From the NCBI GenBank assembly GCA_050084985.1, contig JBITNC010000001.1, positions 18,228,001-18,292,000 of the forward strand: 64,000 nucleotides of DNA, in the 5' to 3' direction. This DNA is from Nageia nagi. Taxonomy: Eukaryota; Pinophyta. Every line of letters begins with the position of its first letter. Position 1 is the first letter of the stretch. The position numbers and the translations under genes were made by a program. Positions 48,780 through 61,396 of the stretch are shown in pieces. The notes beneath the pieces are model-generated. The model was not told the origin of the DNA, searched no databases, and saw nothing but the letters and a program-made list of their open reading frames with translations.

Positions 48780-49479
48780 AGCAATCAATTTTTTGTGACT
48801 TTGGATACCACAATAGTTACAATTACCATCAAACTTTTCCTTAGGATATGGATTATGTAATTTGTGTTTTCCATCTCTTTGCTTGAAGTGGTTGTTGTTG
48901 CAGTTATTCTTGCTACTATGGTTGTTGTTTCTGTTTTTCTTGCTACTATTATAGCTATTGCCTCTTTTCTTAAACCTTTTAGAGGAAGAAGGATAAGATT
49001 TATTTTGATAATTGAAATTATTCTTGAAAGGAGGTTTGGTTGCTCCAAGAGCAATGTTATTATCCTTGAAAGAAGAAATCAACACCTTAGGTCAATAATT
49101 TTATTCAAATAGATGGCAACATTTTCATCTTCCTGTTGACAAAATTGAAGCAACTTTTGGAGAATGGTAAACATTCTTAAAAAATTTGAACCAAGGTAGA
49201 TTTGCTTAAGCTTATCCCAAGCTTTTTTTATCAAGGTTGAAGAGAAAATCATCAGGAGCACATCATCTGAAACTACATGGTAAATCATGGAGGTTTCCAA
49301 CTCATTCTTTATGTTGTAAACCTTTAGTGCCTTATCATTTATAGGAAGTACAAGGTTCTCATTCACTATTTTCCAAATCTTCCTTATTTGCAATTTAGCT
49401 CTCATCTATGGTTTCTAAATCCTAAAGTTGGACCCATCAAGAATGTGTTTGGGTAAAAAGGATTCTCCTTTTTGCTACA
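48780..49479 (-). pseudogene. copia B gag
   Basis: After a stop just inside the first codons it reads G-E-S-F-L-P-K-H-I-L-D, then N-E-L-E-T-S-M-I, A-W-D-K-L-K-Q-I-Y-L-G and E-N-V-A-I-Y-L-N-K-I. An internal gap follows, then the K/S- and Asn-rich tail (49085-48735) and a knuckle C-N-Y-C-G-I-Q-S-H-K-K-L-I-A, whose distal Cys is lost by frameshift. It is the Gag capsid/nucleocapsid precursor. The Asn tract is shorter than in C. Confidence 0.85.
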
Positions 49480-52475
49480 TAATAATATGAAAAATAATAA
49501 GCATATGATTTAATAAACAATATTAAATGTTAAGTTTTAACCAAGTAAATGATACATGTTAAATCTAACACTAGAATCATGCTTGATTTGATTCACAAGT
49601 GCAAATATTTTACAATTTAAATATACATCTCATGTACCTAAATAATTTTTGTCATCGCTAAGAATCATATATGTAGAGTGACATTATTGAGGCTTTTTTT
49701 CTTATCTAAAATTAGGCCTTCACCTGGATGCCCACATAAGAGGAGCTCGAGTACTACCAATCCTCAACCAATTCACCTTGGTCATTTTTATACTCTCACA
49801 AGGAGAAGTACTTACTATTTTCCAAAGTTATGATGTTTATTGGATCAACCAAATTATTAATCTTGATTAGATTTCAAGTTTTCCTCCTAGGTTATCAGAA
49901 TAATCTCTAAATGGACGTGTGGACATGTGGTATCACTACACACATGCCTATCCACCTATTGGAGTTATGTCCAGATCAATAGAGGACTTAGGGGTAGTTG
50001 AGAAGTATGAAATTTTCACCATTTGGATTATCAAACTTAAAGGCTCCAGTCTACTTGTCCTCACCTCATGGCTCCCCAAACAAGTCATGTTGCAGAATGT
50101 ACATATAGATGTGTGCATTTTAAGGGATTTCTCATTTTAGTATTTGTATTTTTATTTGCATAAGAAAATAAAGCAAAATGTGAAACATGAAAAAAAAGAG
50201 CATAAGTAAAACATCATCCATTCAAAATTTGAAACTTAAGTGTCTAATGGGTTTTGTTTACCAATCCTTAAAGGACATCTTTTACATTATTCCTAATTTT
50301 TGCACAAGTCCATTCTAGCATAAGGAAGTAATTGCATCATAACTTAATAATTTAAGTAATAAGCATGCATCATTGACTTAAAAAAATAAGTTCTAAGCAT
50401 GTACCATTAACTTAAAAAAATTAAATCTTAAGCATGCATCATCAACTTAAAAAATTAAGTCCTAAGCATGTACCATTAACTTAAAAAACTTAAGTCCTAA
50501 GTATGCATTATGAAATTAAAAAATCAAGTCCTAAGTATGCACCACTAACTTAAAAAATTTAAGTGTTAAGTATGCATCATTAACTTAATTTACATTTATC
50601 TATCACTTTGCAAAAAAATACTTAGTATGCATTAAGAAGCATGTATTATCATATTTTCATACGTTAACAAAATAGACATGCAATATTTTATCTAACATGC
50701 TATAGAAAAAAAATTTGAAGTAAAAGAAATATTAATTCCCCCTCTTTTACTTTAAAAATGATTCCTTAAAGATAGCATGCTAGTTTTACCTTAGAAATTC
50801 AGCCAATAATGGAATGCCAAAAAAGTACTTTTAACTAAGTAATTGCAGGTTAAATTTTTAATTTTAAGTATTAAAAAAATATAGTAAAAAAATTATTCCC
50901 CCTTTTTAGAGATAAAACTTAGTGATCTAATAACCTCTAAAATCTTTTCTCCAAATAGACAAGGTAGTGAATTAATAAACCACCATTTAATTTGAACTCT
51001 AGCTCAACTCCAAGTCAGAGTGAGTTAATGAGAAATGATGATAAAAGGTAAAAAAAATGCTCTCATTAGGCATACTAGTATGGAAATTAATTAGAAGTTA
51101 ATATTTTTAATTTTTTGAACATGAAAGAAAAAAGACTCATTATCAAAAATATTAAATGTAGCCAAGAATCCAATACTCCATGCCACACAAGAGCTTTACT
51201 TAGAATGCAAGACTAAGTTTTAATGCAAATGGCCCCCCCAAAAAAGTGGAGTTAGAGTCCTGTTAGTGGAAGCATGGTCCAATGATTAAATAGGGTTTTA
51301 ATGCTAGAAGGAGGGCTTTTTAAAAAGCATTGGTGTAAGGGTAAAACATGCAAGTGATTGCATAAGGTCATGGAGGGAGGAAAGGAGCCATGTGAGGGGC
51401 AAACATGCAAGCTATGGTGAAAGGTTTGAAAGGAGCTATGCAAGAGAAAAACATGCAAACAATCGTGCAAGGTTGTGTAGGGATGAAAGGATTCGCATGA
51501 GGGCAAAACATGAAAGTGATCACATAAGGAGAAAGGAGCCATAGGTGCATAGGGTTACGTAATATTTTGAAGGTAGAGGAGATCAAGGTGGGGTTTTAAA
51601 CCCCCATGTGATGGCTCTGAACCTATGCATCCACCATAGGGCTTGATCCTATGCAACATGGAGATTGATAGAGGGAAATAAGGAGAAACTACTCCCGTTA
51701 TGTAGGTTCAGATCCTACCATCCATGCCTATTTACAAGGAGGATTAAGGAGGTTGATGCTTACGTGCTATGCCCATTTATTATTTGGAGATGAATTTCCA
51801 AGGCACATAAGAAATAATCCAAAGCTGGGGCTGTGGTGATAGAAATTGCCCCCTCAATTTTTTGTAACAAACAATGTTTTGCTAGAAGGAAGGAATAAAA
51901 AAGAACTTCATAACTATATCAAAAAAATTCTTTAATGTTTCTTTTTTTTTAAAAAAAATTAGAGCCTTCCTTTTTGAAACAAAGTATTTGATTTTTAAAC
52001 AAAGATAAACTTATTTTAAAAAAATAAAGATCTTTTGTTTTGAGTAAATATTTTGCAAATATTTTTGAAAATAAATGGTAATTTTTGTATAAAGTGGTAA
52101 AATGTAATTACCTTCCTTTTTGTTAGTATCAAAAATGATTGTAGAATACAACTATTTTTTATAGAAAAAGTAAGGTAGGCAAAGCTATTTTTTAAAAAAA
52201 TTATAGCAATATATATAAAGCAATTTTTGTAAAAAAAATTGCAACTAACATAGAAAGTGTTAGTATAAACAATAATTGCATTATATTGCTAATTTTTTTT
52301 TAATGAACTAGCTCATAGCATATATGTTAGTATCATAAATCAATAATCTAATAAATAACTAAGAAGGAAGGAATTTATACCTTCTCTTAGTTTTACCTCA
52401 ACAAGAAAGTGTAGGATGAGGAAGGATCATCAAGATGTAGCTTCCAGACCAATGATGTGAATATGAGCCTCCAAG
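49480..52475 (-). other. 5' leader of copia B
   Basis: There is no sense-strand gene. It contains the antisense open frame at 49919-50140 (see C) and the TTAAGTTAA/GCATGC array at about 50330-50640. An A- and G-rich tract lies at about 51190-51660. The layout parallels the leaders of A and C. Confidence 0.6.
49919..50140 (+). other. Antisense open frame in the copia B leader
   Basis: A 73-codon frame on the strand opposite the element reads W-Y-H-Y-T-H-A-Y-P-P-I-G-V-M-S-R, then F-T-I-W-I-I-K-L-K-G-S-S. It is the counterpart of 38379-38620 (-) and 58224-58412 (+). Confidence 0.35.
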
Positions 52476-52493
52476 ATGCTTTGATACCAAATG

Positions 52494-52990
52494 TGAGAGT
52501 TGAACTATAAACTAAACAACTCTAAACTGCCAAGATCACATGAAAGCTCACAATGACATCTAAATAACTCACAAAGCAATCTCATAAAGATAACACAAGA
52601 TGTAAGTGGTTCCTCCAACTAGGAGTGCATCCACTAACTAGATGTCACTTCATTCACAAACATGAATTTCTTACAATTCTCCTAAGTCATCTTCTAAACA
52701 CTATCCTATAGCATGGCTTTACTCCACAAATTGGTATGTAATCACAAAGAGGGACCCTTCTATTTATAGGCCAAAATCCCTCTTTGGATCACCCTTTTAT
52801 CTAATGTACAAAAGCATGACATGCACATCCTTTTACCCAAGGGGCATGTTCATGACATGGAGTGTAGGACAAGTTATATTATTATATTCATTTAAATACT
52901 TAAGGTATCAAGTGATACCCTTAAGTATTAGTGAACTTACATAGAATATTATTACATAACTTTTACAATAATGCATTATACATTCCAACA
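52494..52990 (-). repeat. 5' LTR of copia B
   Basis: A 497-bp LTR, the same length as D's 5' LTR and sharing its diagnostic bases. It abuts the truncated LTR of A at 52990/52991 with no spacer. Confidence 0.9.
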
Positions 52991-53452
52991 CTAAGATCAT
53001 ATGAAAACTCACAAATAACATCTAAATAACTTACAAATCAATCCCACAAAGATAACTCAAGATGTAAGTAGTTCCTCCAACTAGAAGTATATCTACTAAC
53101 TAGATCTCACTTCATTCACAAATATGAACTCTTACAATCCTTCTAAACTCATCTCCTAAACACTATTCTCTAACATAACTTTACTCTATAAATTGGTATG
53201 TAATCACAAAGAGGGGGCTTTCTATTTATAGGCCAAAATCCCTTTCTGGATCACCCTTTTACCTAATGTACAAAAGCATGATATGCACATCCTTTTACCC
53301 AAGGGACATGCTCATGATGTGGAATGTAGGATAAATTACATTATCATATTCATTTAAATACATAAGGTATCAAATGATACCCTTAAGTACTAGGGAACTT
53401 ACATAGAAGTTTATTACAAAACATTTACAATAATGCATTATACATTTCAACA
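52991..53452 (-). repeat. 3' LTR of copia A, 3'-truncated
   Basis: It shares with C's 3' LTR the start TGTTGAAATG, a GATGTGCATATCAT variant, ATGTTAGAGAATAGTG-like sequence and the final GTTTTCATATGATCTTA. It is cut at the same base relative to a full LTR. Confidence 0.9.
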
Positions 53453-54169
53453 CTCCCCCTTAATGCAATATTAGAATAGAGTAAATAAGAGATAAGAAAA
53501 AGAGAAAGTAAGAGAGTTCTCCTCCAAATAGGTAGAAAAAAATAAGAACTTTTTACATATTTGTGAAGTAAGAAAGATTTAGTTTGAGACTCACTACTTT
53601 TCTAAATACAATCATTAACCATAACCAATTTCAATGTATATGAAGTAGTTATCCAACTAGAAGTCATGAAGAGTCTCCATGAGCTTGCATACTCGAAGTA
53701 AGAAAACTACAGTATTAAGAGAACTTTCAAGTCAAAAATAGCTTAGACAACAAGATCAGTTAGAAACACGATCATATCAACAAGGATAGATGCCATCATA
53801 AATTGATCAATGGTGCACTATAAGTCATCATAAAGATGCCAAGCCAAAATACTCATAGTCACCTACTGTATATAAAACATGTATTGATTATCATTACAAA
53901 ATAGAGCATGCACATATGATTTCCTCACATATGGATAACTAAATAGTGCCAAAAGACACATAAAAGTTCCTCACACATGGATAACTGAACAGTGCTAGAT
54001 TGGCCAATCTTTTTGCTCTAAAAATTTGTACAACAAGTTCCTCATGCAAAGCAAACTTACCATGAAGGTGTACAACAAAATCAACACTATATAGTACAAA
54101 ATCCTCCTAAGGGTTAAGTTGTCATCACAAACATGAATTCAAGGTATATAAACAATACTCCAAGTGTAT
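53453..54169 (-). other. 3' untranslated region of copia A
   Basis: Non-coding and colinear with B's 3' region. It includes one copy of the E-type 71-bp module (about 53815-53875) and the paired CACATATGGATAACT-type repeat (53920-53995). Confidence 0.6.
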
Positions 54170-54640
54170 ATGTCATCAAGAACCTTCTCCCTGATAAAAT
54201 GGGCCTAGATTTTTACATGTTTTGTTCTCTAATGAAATATAGGATTCTTAACCAAGGAAATAGCTAATTGATTATATAAAAAAATTAAATATGAGCTATC
54301 TTGCTCATACCTAATTTATTTTAGAAGATGCCTTAGCCAAATAGCTTCCTAGGCTATAACAGACATGGCACGGTATTCAGCTTCTGTGGTGGAAAGAGAA
54401 ATAGTAGGCTACTTCTTGGAAGCCCATGAGATAGCATCTGAACCAATGCTAAACACATATGCAAAGGTTGATTTTCTATCATCTTTATCTCTCCCATAGT
54501 TAGAATCTGAGAACCTTAAGAGAAAAAATGAGGGCAACTTAGAATACTTGAGAGTAAGATCCTTTGTCCTTACAACATACATCAAGATTTGCTTAACAGC
54601 ATTGAGGTGCTCAACATATAGTTTCTACATGAATTGTGGC
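54170..54640 (-). pseudogene. copia A RNase H
   Basis: Same blocks as in B with more damage: a Tyr/Gly-rich Y-G-R-D region near 54495, S-W-A-S-K-K near 54420, A-E-Y-R-A-M near 54375. The D-N-Q/A-K-N-P segment is recognisable only in part near 54250. Confidence 0.75.
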
Positions 54641-54699
54641 ATTAGAAGACTACCAATTAATTACCTATACACCATAGCATCAACCAATTGAGAGTTGGA

Positions 54700-55560
54700 G
54701 CTCAGAGAAATAGTGATTATAGGAGAGATTGGGATCACAGCATACCTACACTCCTCCATTCCAAACTTCTACAAAATATTTGATATATACTTAGATTGAC
54801 TAAGATAAGTATAATCCTTGTATTGATACACTTGCATTATAATATAATAATGCAAGAGACCAAGATCAATCATTTCAAACATTTCCTTAAATTTGGATAT
54901 GCACTTTTGAATGATTTCATCATTATTCCCAGTAATCACAAGATCATCCACATAAATAAAAATCAAAACCATGTCTTCTCCTTGATTTAGCACATATAGA
55001 TCAGAGTCAGAAAAATACTTGAAGAAATTAATGTCTATAAAGAAATATAAAATCTTCTTGTACCAGGCTCTAGGTGCTTGCATAATTCCATATAATGATT
55101 TCTTTAGCTTGCACATAAAAGACACTTTGCCTTCCACAATAAACCCTTCTAATTTATTCATGAAGATTTTCACATCTAAGTCACCATTAAGAAATGCACT
55201 TTTCACATCATGTTGAAATACTTTCCATCCTTGAGTTGCAAAAAGAGCAAGGATAATTCTCACAATAGGCATCTTTTCCATGAAAGCAATTGCTTCCTCA
55301 TAATCTACACTATATTTCTAAGCAAAACCTTTGGCTACTAACCTTGCCTTGTGTTTCTTAATATCGCTAACTGAATTGAATTTGATCTTATAGATCCACT
55401 TAGTTCCAATCACATTCTTCTCATTGGTATAAGGAACCAAATCTCATGTTTCATTTTTCATAAATGCCTCATACTCAACATTCATGGCTCCCACCCAGCA
55501 CTCATTCTTAGAAGCATATTTGAAAGATGAAGGCTCATGATTTTTGTTAATTTTAGCAAA
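54700..55560 (-). pseudogene. copia A reverse transcriptase
   Basis: The open core 55281-54769 (170 codons) reads W-K-V-F-Q-H-D-V-K-S-A-F-L-N-G-D-L-D-V, C-K-L-K-K-S-L-Y-G-I-M-Q-A-P-R-A-W-Y and I-Y-V-D-D-L-V-I-T-G-N. Both catalytic aspartate blocks (D-V-K-S and Y-V-D-D) are intact, unlike B. Upstream 55560-55300 reads W-I-Y-K-I-K-F-N and A-R-L-V-A-K-G-F-A before a stop. It is the best-preserved catalytic core in the window. Confidence 0.9.
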
Positions 55561-55639
55561 TAAGTATTTGTTCAAGGTCATGTTCCTTGTTACTCTTTGT
55601 GTTGGAGAATTTTCTTCTTGAGGTGAATTATCTATATTA

Positions 55640-56990
55640 ATATCTAACTAGCTAGGTGCAACTGAAGAGTCCTTTGGATTATCCACATCCTCATTAGAAA
55701 TAAATTCTTCAAGAAGTTCATTGAACTTGACATCTTTTGAAATGAACACTACTTTATAGGAAGGAGAGTAGAGTCTATAACCTCTATGCTAACTATCATA
55801 ACCCACAAAGATGCATTTTTTAGCTCTTTTGTCTAACATTTTCCTTTTCTCAGAAACAATGTAGGAGAATGCTTCACAACCAAACACCTTAAGGTGAGAA
55901 ATGTTAGGTTTTCCTCTTAACCATGCTTCAAAAGGAGTTTTTCCTTAAATGGCTTTTGTGAGACACTTATTAAAGGTGTAAATAGCAGTGGTCACAGCTT
56001 CATCTCATAAGAAACTAAAAAGATTACCCAACATGCATCTAGCCATTTCCATAATTATTTTATTTTTCCTTTTAGAAACACCATTCTACTAAGGAGTGTA
56101 AGGAATCGTAAACTACCTCTTGATTCCATACTTTGCATAATAGTCATTGAACACATTGCTTTTGTATTCTCCCCCATTATCTAATCTCAACATCTTGATC
56201 TTAAGGTTAGTCTGATTCTCAATAAAGGCCTTAAAATCCTTAAAACTCTCAAAGGTTTGATCCTTATGCTCAATAAGATAGCCAAAAATCATCCTATTGA
56301 AATCATCAATGAAGGTCAATACATAAGATGCTCTCCCAAGGGACTTAGTTTAAAATGAACCCAATAAATCTAAATGCACAAGTTGAAGAGGTTGAGATGC
56401 TCTTGTTACCTTATCTTTTTCAAACTTTTATCTATGTATCCTACCAAGAATGCACTTCTTGCATAGAACAATCGAAGAAGAAATTGAAAGCAAATATTCT
56501 ACAAGTTCTTGGTCTTTCATGACTTGAATACTCTTATGTTTAAGGTGCCATAAATATTTGTGCTAAATATTACCTCTAGAACACACATTTGTAGCAAGAC
56601 ATATCTTTGATGGAACTTGATCCTTTCCTTGCAACTTGAATCATAGATAGAAGATTCATCCTAAACTTAGGAACATAGAGCACATTTTTAAGAACTTTCC
56701 CATGAATCAGCACACTTCCAATGCCTTGGAATTCAAGAATAGAGTTATCACATATCACAACCGCATCTTTTTCATACTTATGAAAGTTATCAAACTTTTC
56801 CTTTTCAAAGCATATATGATTAGTGCAACCAGAGTCAACAATCCAATCACACAAAAAAATGTAAGATATGTTGTAGAGCACCATAACAAAATCAGCTTTT
56901 ATATTTTTGTTTTCTTTAAAGTTCTTTACATTTCCATTGCCTTTGTTCTTTTTCTCTCTTTTCTTTTTATAGCAATCAACTTTTTTGTGA
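55640..56990 (-). pseudogene. copia A protease, GAG-pre-integrase and integrase
   Basis: A protease-type W-I-V-D-S-G-C-T-N-H-I lies at about 56845. The zinc region near 56500 has lost some ligands (H-x-Y-L-W-H...C-K-K-C). The integrase core (56319-56113) reads F-I-D-D-F-N-R-M-I-F-G-Y and L-R-L-D-N-G-G-E-Y. The third catalytic position near 56065 reads N-G-V-S-K-R-K-N, so the usual Glu is Lys. The tail has F-G-C-E-A-F-S-Y-I and H-R-G-Y-R-L-Y-S-P-S. Confidence 0.88.
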
Positions 56991-56999
56991 CCTTGGATG

Positions 57000-57792
57000 C
57001 CATAATAGTTATAATTACCATCAAATTTTGTCTTAGAATTCAGATTATTTTCCTTGTCTTTTCCATCTCTTTACTTGAAGTGGTTGTTGGTTTCATTACC
57101 TCTTTTCTTAAACCTTTTATAGCAATAAGGATAAGATTTATTTTAATGGTTGAACTTATTTTTGAAAAGAGTTTTGGTTACTCCTAAAGCAACATTATTA
57201 TCCTTTGGAGAAGAAATCAATATCTTTTTGTTAAGGGTTTCTTCATGCTTTAAAAGGACCTTAGAAAGGTTCTCAAGGGAGAAGATTTCTTCTTCATCAT
57301 CAAGCCTTATTTACATAACCGTCACAGAGTTTCCAAACTTTGAAGAATGATGAATACCATGAACTCATCATTGATCCAATTGCACCCACAAGCAACAAGT
57401 TGGGTCATAAGGTCAATAATTTTGTTCAAGTAGATAGCCAAATTTTCATCTTCCCCTTGACGAGATTGAAGCAACTTTTAGAGAATAGTAAACCTTCTTG
57501 AAAACTTTGAACCAAGGTAGATTTTATTAAGCTTATCCTAAGATTTATTTATCAAGGTTGAAGAGAAAATCATCAGAAGCACATCATCTAAAACTACACA
57601 AAAGAACATGGAGGTTGCCAACTCATTCTTTGTGTTGTAAGCCTTTAGTGCCTTCTCATATATAGGAGGTACAAGGTTCTCATTCACTATTTACCAAAGC
57701 TTCCTTGCCTACAACTCAGCTCTCATCTAAGGTTCCCAAATCCTAAAGTTAGAAATATCAAGAATGTGTTTGGGTAAAAAGGAGTCTCCCAT
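57000..57792 (-). pseudogene. copia A gag
   Basis: It starts M-G-D-S-F-L-P-K-H-I-L-D at 57792 and reads N-E-N-L-V-P-P-I, L-A-T-S-M-F-F, Y-L-G-S-K-F-S-R-R-F and then the K/S-rich carboxyl part. The Asn-rich tract of C and B is nearly absent. The knuckle region (about 57010) reads Y-N-Y-Y-G-I-Q-G-H-K-K-V-D-C, with the first two Cys replaced. Confidence 0.8.
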
Positions 57793-60712
57793 TTTCTACA
57801 TAAGAATGTGAAAAAAATAAGCATGTGGTTCAATAAATATTATATGTTAATTTTTAACCAAGTAAGTAATACAAGTTACATTTAATTAACTAATACATGC
57901 TTGATTTGATTCACTAATGTAAATATTTTACAACTCAAATAATAACCCATGTACCCAAATACATTTCTCATCACCAAGAATCGTAGATGTAGAGTGACAT
58001 TGTTGAGGCTTGTTTTCTTATCTAAATTAGGCCTTCACTCAGATGCTTGGATAAGAGAAGCCCAAGTACTATCAATCCTCAACTAGTTCACCTTGGTAAA
58101 TATTATAATTTCTCACAAGGAGAAGTACCTACTACTTTCCAAGGTTATGAGATTTATTGGATCAACCAAATGATTAATCTTGATTAGGTTTCTAGTTGTC
58201 CTCTTATATTATCAAGATAATCCTTGAATGGACATACAGATATATGGTATCGTTACACACATGCTTGTACACCTATTGGAGTTATGTTTAGACCAATAGA
58301 GGAGTTAGGGGCAATTGAAAATTATAGACTTTTCACCATTTGGATCATCAAACTTAAAGACTCTAGTTCACCTATTCTCACCTCATGGCTCACCAAACAA
58401 GTGATGTTGTAGAATGTACATACAAATGTGTTCATTTTAGGGGGTTTCTCATTTCAATGTTTGCATTTTTGCATAGGTAAAATAAAGCAAAAGTGATAAA
58501 CATGAAGTAAGGTGCATAAAATTAAACATCATCCATTCATAACTTGGAACCTTAAGAGTCCAATAGGTTTTGTTTACTAACCTTGAAAGGACATATTTAC
58601 ATAGATCCATAATTGTCACAACTTAACTTTGCAAAAAAATGATAAATACTTAAGCATAAGCATGCATTAATTCCATAAATTACATAAGTTAACTTTGCAT
58701 AAAAAATAAATACTTAGGCATAAGCATGCATAACTTAAAAAATTTAGTTAACTTTGCATAAGGATAAACATGCCATAATTTGCACAAGTCTATTAACTTT
58801 GCATAAGAAACTACTTAGCATGCATCAATCCCATAACTTTAAAAAATTAAGTATGAATTATTAACTTTAAAGAAATAAGTAGCATGCATCATTTAACTTA
58901 AATATTTAAGTACCAAGCATGCATTATTTAACTTGAAGAAATAAGTAGCGTGCATCTTTTAACTTAAAAGTAGGAAGCATGCATCATTTAACTTTAAGTA
59001 AAAAAATGTATCATTCAATTTTACGTACTAAGCATGCATTAAAAAAATATTTAAAGTACTAAGCATGCATTATTCCTACACAAGACTAAGAGGCATGCAT
59101 TATAAAATAAGAATATTTAACATGCAAAAAATAGATAAAAAAATAAGTGATAAGCATGCATCATTCCATTATTTCCATAGGTTGCATTCTATTTTAAAAG
59201 GTAGTAACACTTAAAATCTATAATTTTAAGTAAAGAATTATAAAACATTCCCCCTTATTTACTTAAAAAAAATCAATATTAAAGCATGCTTAAGTAAATA
59301 AGACTTTAAGATTTACCAAGGAATTATAGCATGCTTAAATAAATAAAGTTTATACCCAAAAAAATGATAACAAATAATAAATGTATAACAAAGAGTTTAC
59401 TCTATTGTAAAGAGACTTTTAATCCATGCATGAAATTGAATTAACTAGATTAAATTATGGCAAGTTCATTTAAAGGATGGCAGAAAGTAGATAGGAAGTT
59501 GAACAAAATGTGACAAGCAAGATAAAGGAAAAAAAAACAAGGAATTAAATTTGTGGTTAAGGACTAGTTGCACATGGAGGAGAGGTCATGCAAATACATC
59601 ATTTATTATTAATGTTATGGGTATGGCCCTCTCACTCTGTAGATCTCTATTGTAGCAATCCCAACCCTTCAAACACAAAAGTGGTCATGCAAGGAAATAA
59701 GGAAGTCTACATGCAGAGGAGAGACCATGTGGTTGTGCAAGCAAGGAAGGCTGAGCTAGATAAGGGAGAAAGGGGAAAAAAATCATAGCCTCACGAGGAG
59801 ACAGTACCAAGGAGAACACAAAAATAAGTGCATAGAGCAGAGGAGCTATGTTGGAATCTACAACAAAGGCAACCACATAAGGATAAGAGGGTTCAATGAA
59901 GTTGGTCGGAGCTGCATAGCCTAGTTGTGATGGTAGAGAGTGGAGCAAGTCACCATGCATAGAGGAGAGAGAACAAAAGCCTATTGTTTATTGTAGAGAT
60001 GAGGGAGAGGATGCTACCAAAAGAATCAAAGACCTATGTATAGTGGAAACTAATGAAGGGTTGAAGGAGCTTCCCAAACAAAGTGGCAGATGACTCAGCT
60101 GAGCAAAGGGCAATAGGGGAAAGACACTTGCCTAGTAGTCAACAAGGAAGGTGATCGAGAGGAGGGATCCTTTAGAGGAGGCTAAGCCACCAAAATCAAT
60201 GGGGGGTGGTTTGAAATTGTAAAAAAATTGATAAAAATTTATTTCCTTATCTTACTTTGTAATATAAATAGATTTAATATTCAATTGAATAAAAAATTGC
60301 TTTGTAATATTACAAAAATAGATAAATGTTACCTATTCTCTTTAAATTATACAAGTAGAATATAGCAAAAAAAAATTGTAATATTTCACAACTATTGTAT
60401 ACTAATCCTATTTTTTTTTTAAATCGTAACAATTTGTTAGTTAATTTTGTAAAAAAAAATTGCAAGTAAAAAATGGTTAGTATAAGCAACAAAAAAATTA
60501 CATCATATTGTAATTTTGTTAGCCATATTTTGCACAAAGATAAAAAATGAACTCAACACATAACATATAACATGTTAGTAACATTAACGTAATAATAAAA
60601 ATAACCAATAAGGATGAAATTTATACCTTTTCTTGGTTTTACCTCACCAATGGAGTGTAAGATGTGGAATGAAGAAAAATCACCAAAATGTTGAAGAAGG
60701 GCTTCCACACCA
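57793..60712 (-). other. 5' leader of copia A
   Basis: There is no sense-strand gene. It contains the antisense open frame 58224-58412, the TTAAGTTAA/AGCATGCAT array (about 58640-59170), and an A/G-rich tract (59500-60220) equivalent to the CT-rich tract of C read on the other strand. Confidence 0.6.
58224..58412 (+). other. Antisense open frame in the copia A leader
   Basis: A 62-codon frame opposite to the element: D-I-W-Y-R-Y-T-H-A-C-T-P-I-G-V-M, then F-T-I-W-I-I-K-L-K-D-S-S. It aligns in frame with the frames at 49919 and 38379. Confidence 0.35.
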
Positions 60713-60727
60713 AGCTCTGATACCAAA

Positions 60728-61226
60728 TGAAGGGATTGAAATATAATATAAATAACCTTATACTCCCAAAATCACATGAAAGCTCACAAATAACATTTAA
60801 ATAACTCATAAAGCAATCTCACAAAGATAACTCAAGATGTAAGTGGTTCCTCCAACTAGGAGTACATCCACTAACTAGATCTTACATCATTCACAAATAT
60901 GAACTCTTATAATCATTTTAAACTCATATCCTAAACATTATTCTATAGCATAACTTTACTCCACAAATTGGTATGTGATCACAAAGAATGAGCCTTCTAT
61001 TTATGGGCCAAAATCCCTCTTTGGATCATCCTTTTATCTAATGTACAAAAGCATGACATGCACATCCTTTTACCCAAGGGGCATACTCATGACATGGAGT
61101 GTAGGATAAGTGACATTATAATATTCACTTAAATACTTAAGGTATCAAATGATACCTTTAATTATTAGTGAACTTACATAGAAATTATTACAAAACATTT
61201 ACAATAATGCATTATACATTCCAATA
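60728..61226 (-). repeat. 5' LTR of copia A
   Basis: A 499-bp LTR whose first bases read TATTGGAATG (TG changed to TA) and which ends CAATCCCTTCA, directly followed by the PBS. TATA region TATTTATGGGCC on the plus strand is near 61000. Confidence 0.88.
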
Positions 61227-61396
61227 ATGATGAGTATTTATGATCCTACACACCTGAAGTAACCTGCAATATTAAAAGAACTTGCAAGTTATAAGTAGCT
61301 CAAATAAAAAGATTAGTTATATGCAACATATTCATATCAACAAAGATAGATAAATCAAATAATTCCATCATACACTAATCAATGGTGCATTATAAT

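Larger units (their letters stand above)
44493..52990 (-). mobile_element. Ty1/copia element B
   Basis: A minus-strand element of about 8.5 kb. The 5' LTR is 52494-52990, the PBS about 52476-52493 (TTTGGTATCAAAGC on the minus strand), leader to 49480, gag to about 48780, then protease, integrase, RT, RNase H, a 3' untranslated region (45711-44993), the polypurine tract (AAGGGAGAG) and the 3' LTR 44493-44992. The two LTRs differ from each other more than expected of a simple pair: the 3' LTR is closer to C's 5' LTR. No target duplication was found. Confidence 0.85.
52991..61226 (-). mobile_element. Ty1/copia element A
   Basis: A minus-strand element of about 8.2 kb. The 5' LTR is 60728-61226, PBS about 60713-60727 (TTTGGTATCAGAGC on the minus strand), leader to 57793, gag 57792-57000, protease/integrase 56990-55640, RT 55560-54700, RNase H to about 54170, a 3' untranslated region, the polypurine tract (AAGGGGGAG) and a 3' LTR at 52991-53452 lacking its last ~40 bp. 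The two LTRs resemble each other, as expected for one insertion. Confidence 0.85.

Noticed and set aside
51252-51586. His/Phe/Pro-rich minus-strand frames
   Set aside because: They are low-complexity translations of the tract in copia B's leader, without start context or motifs.
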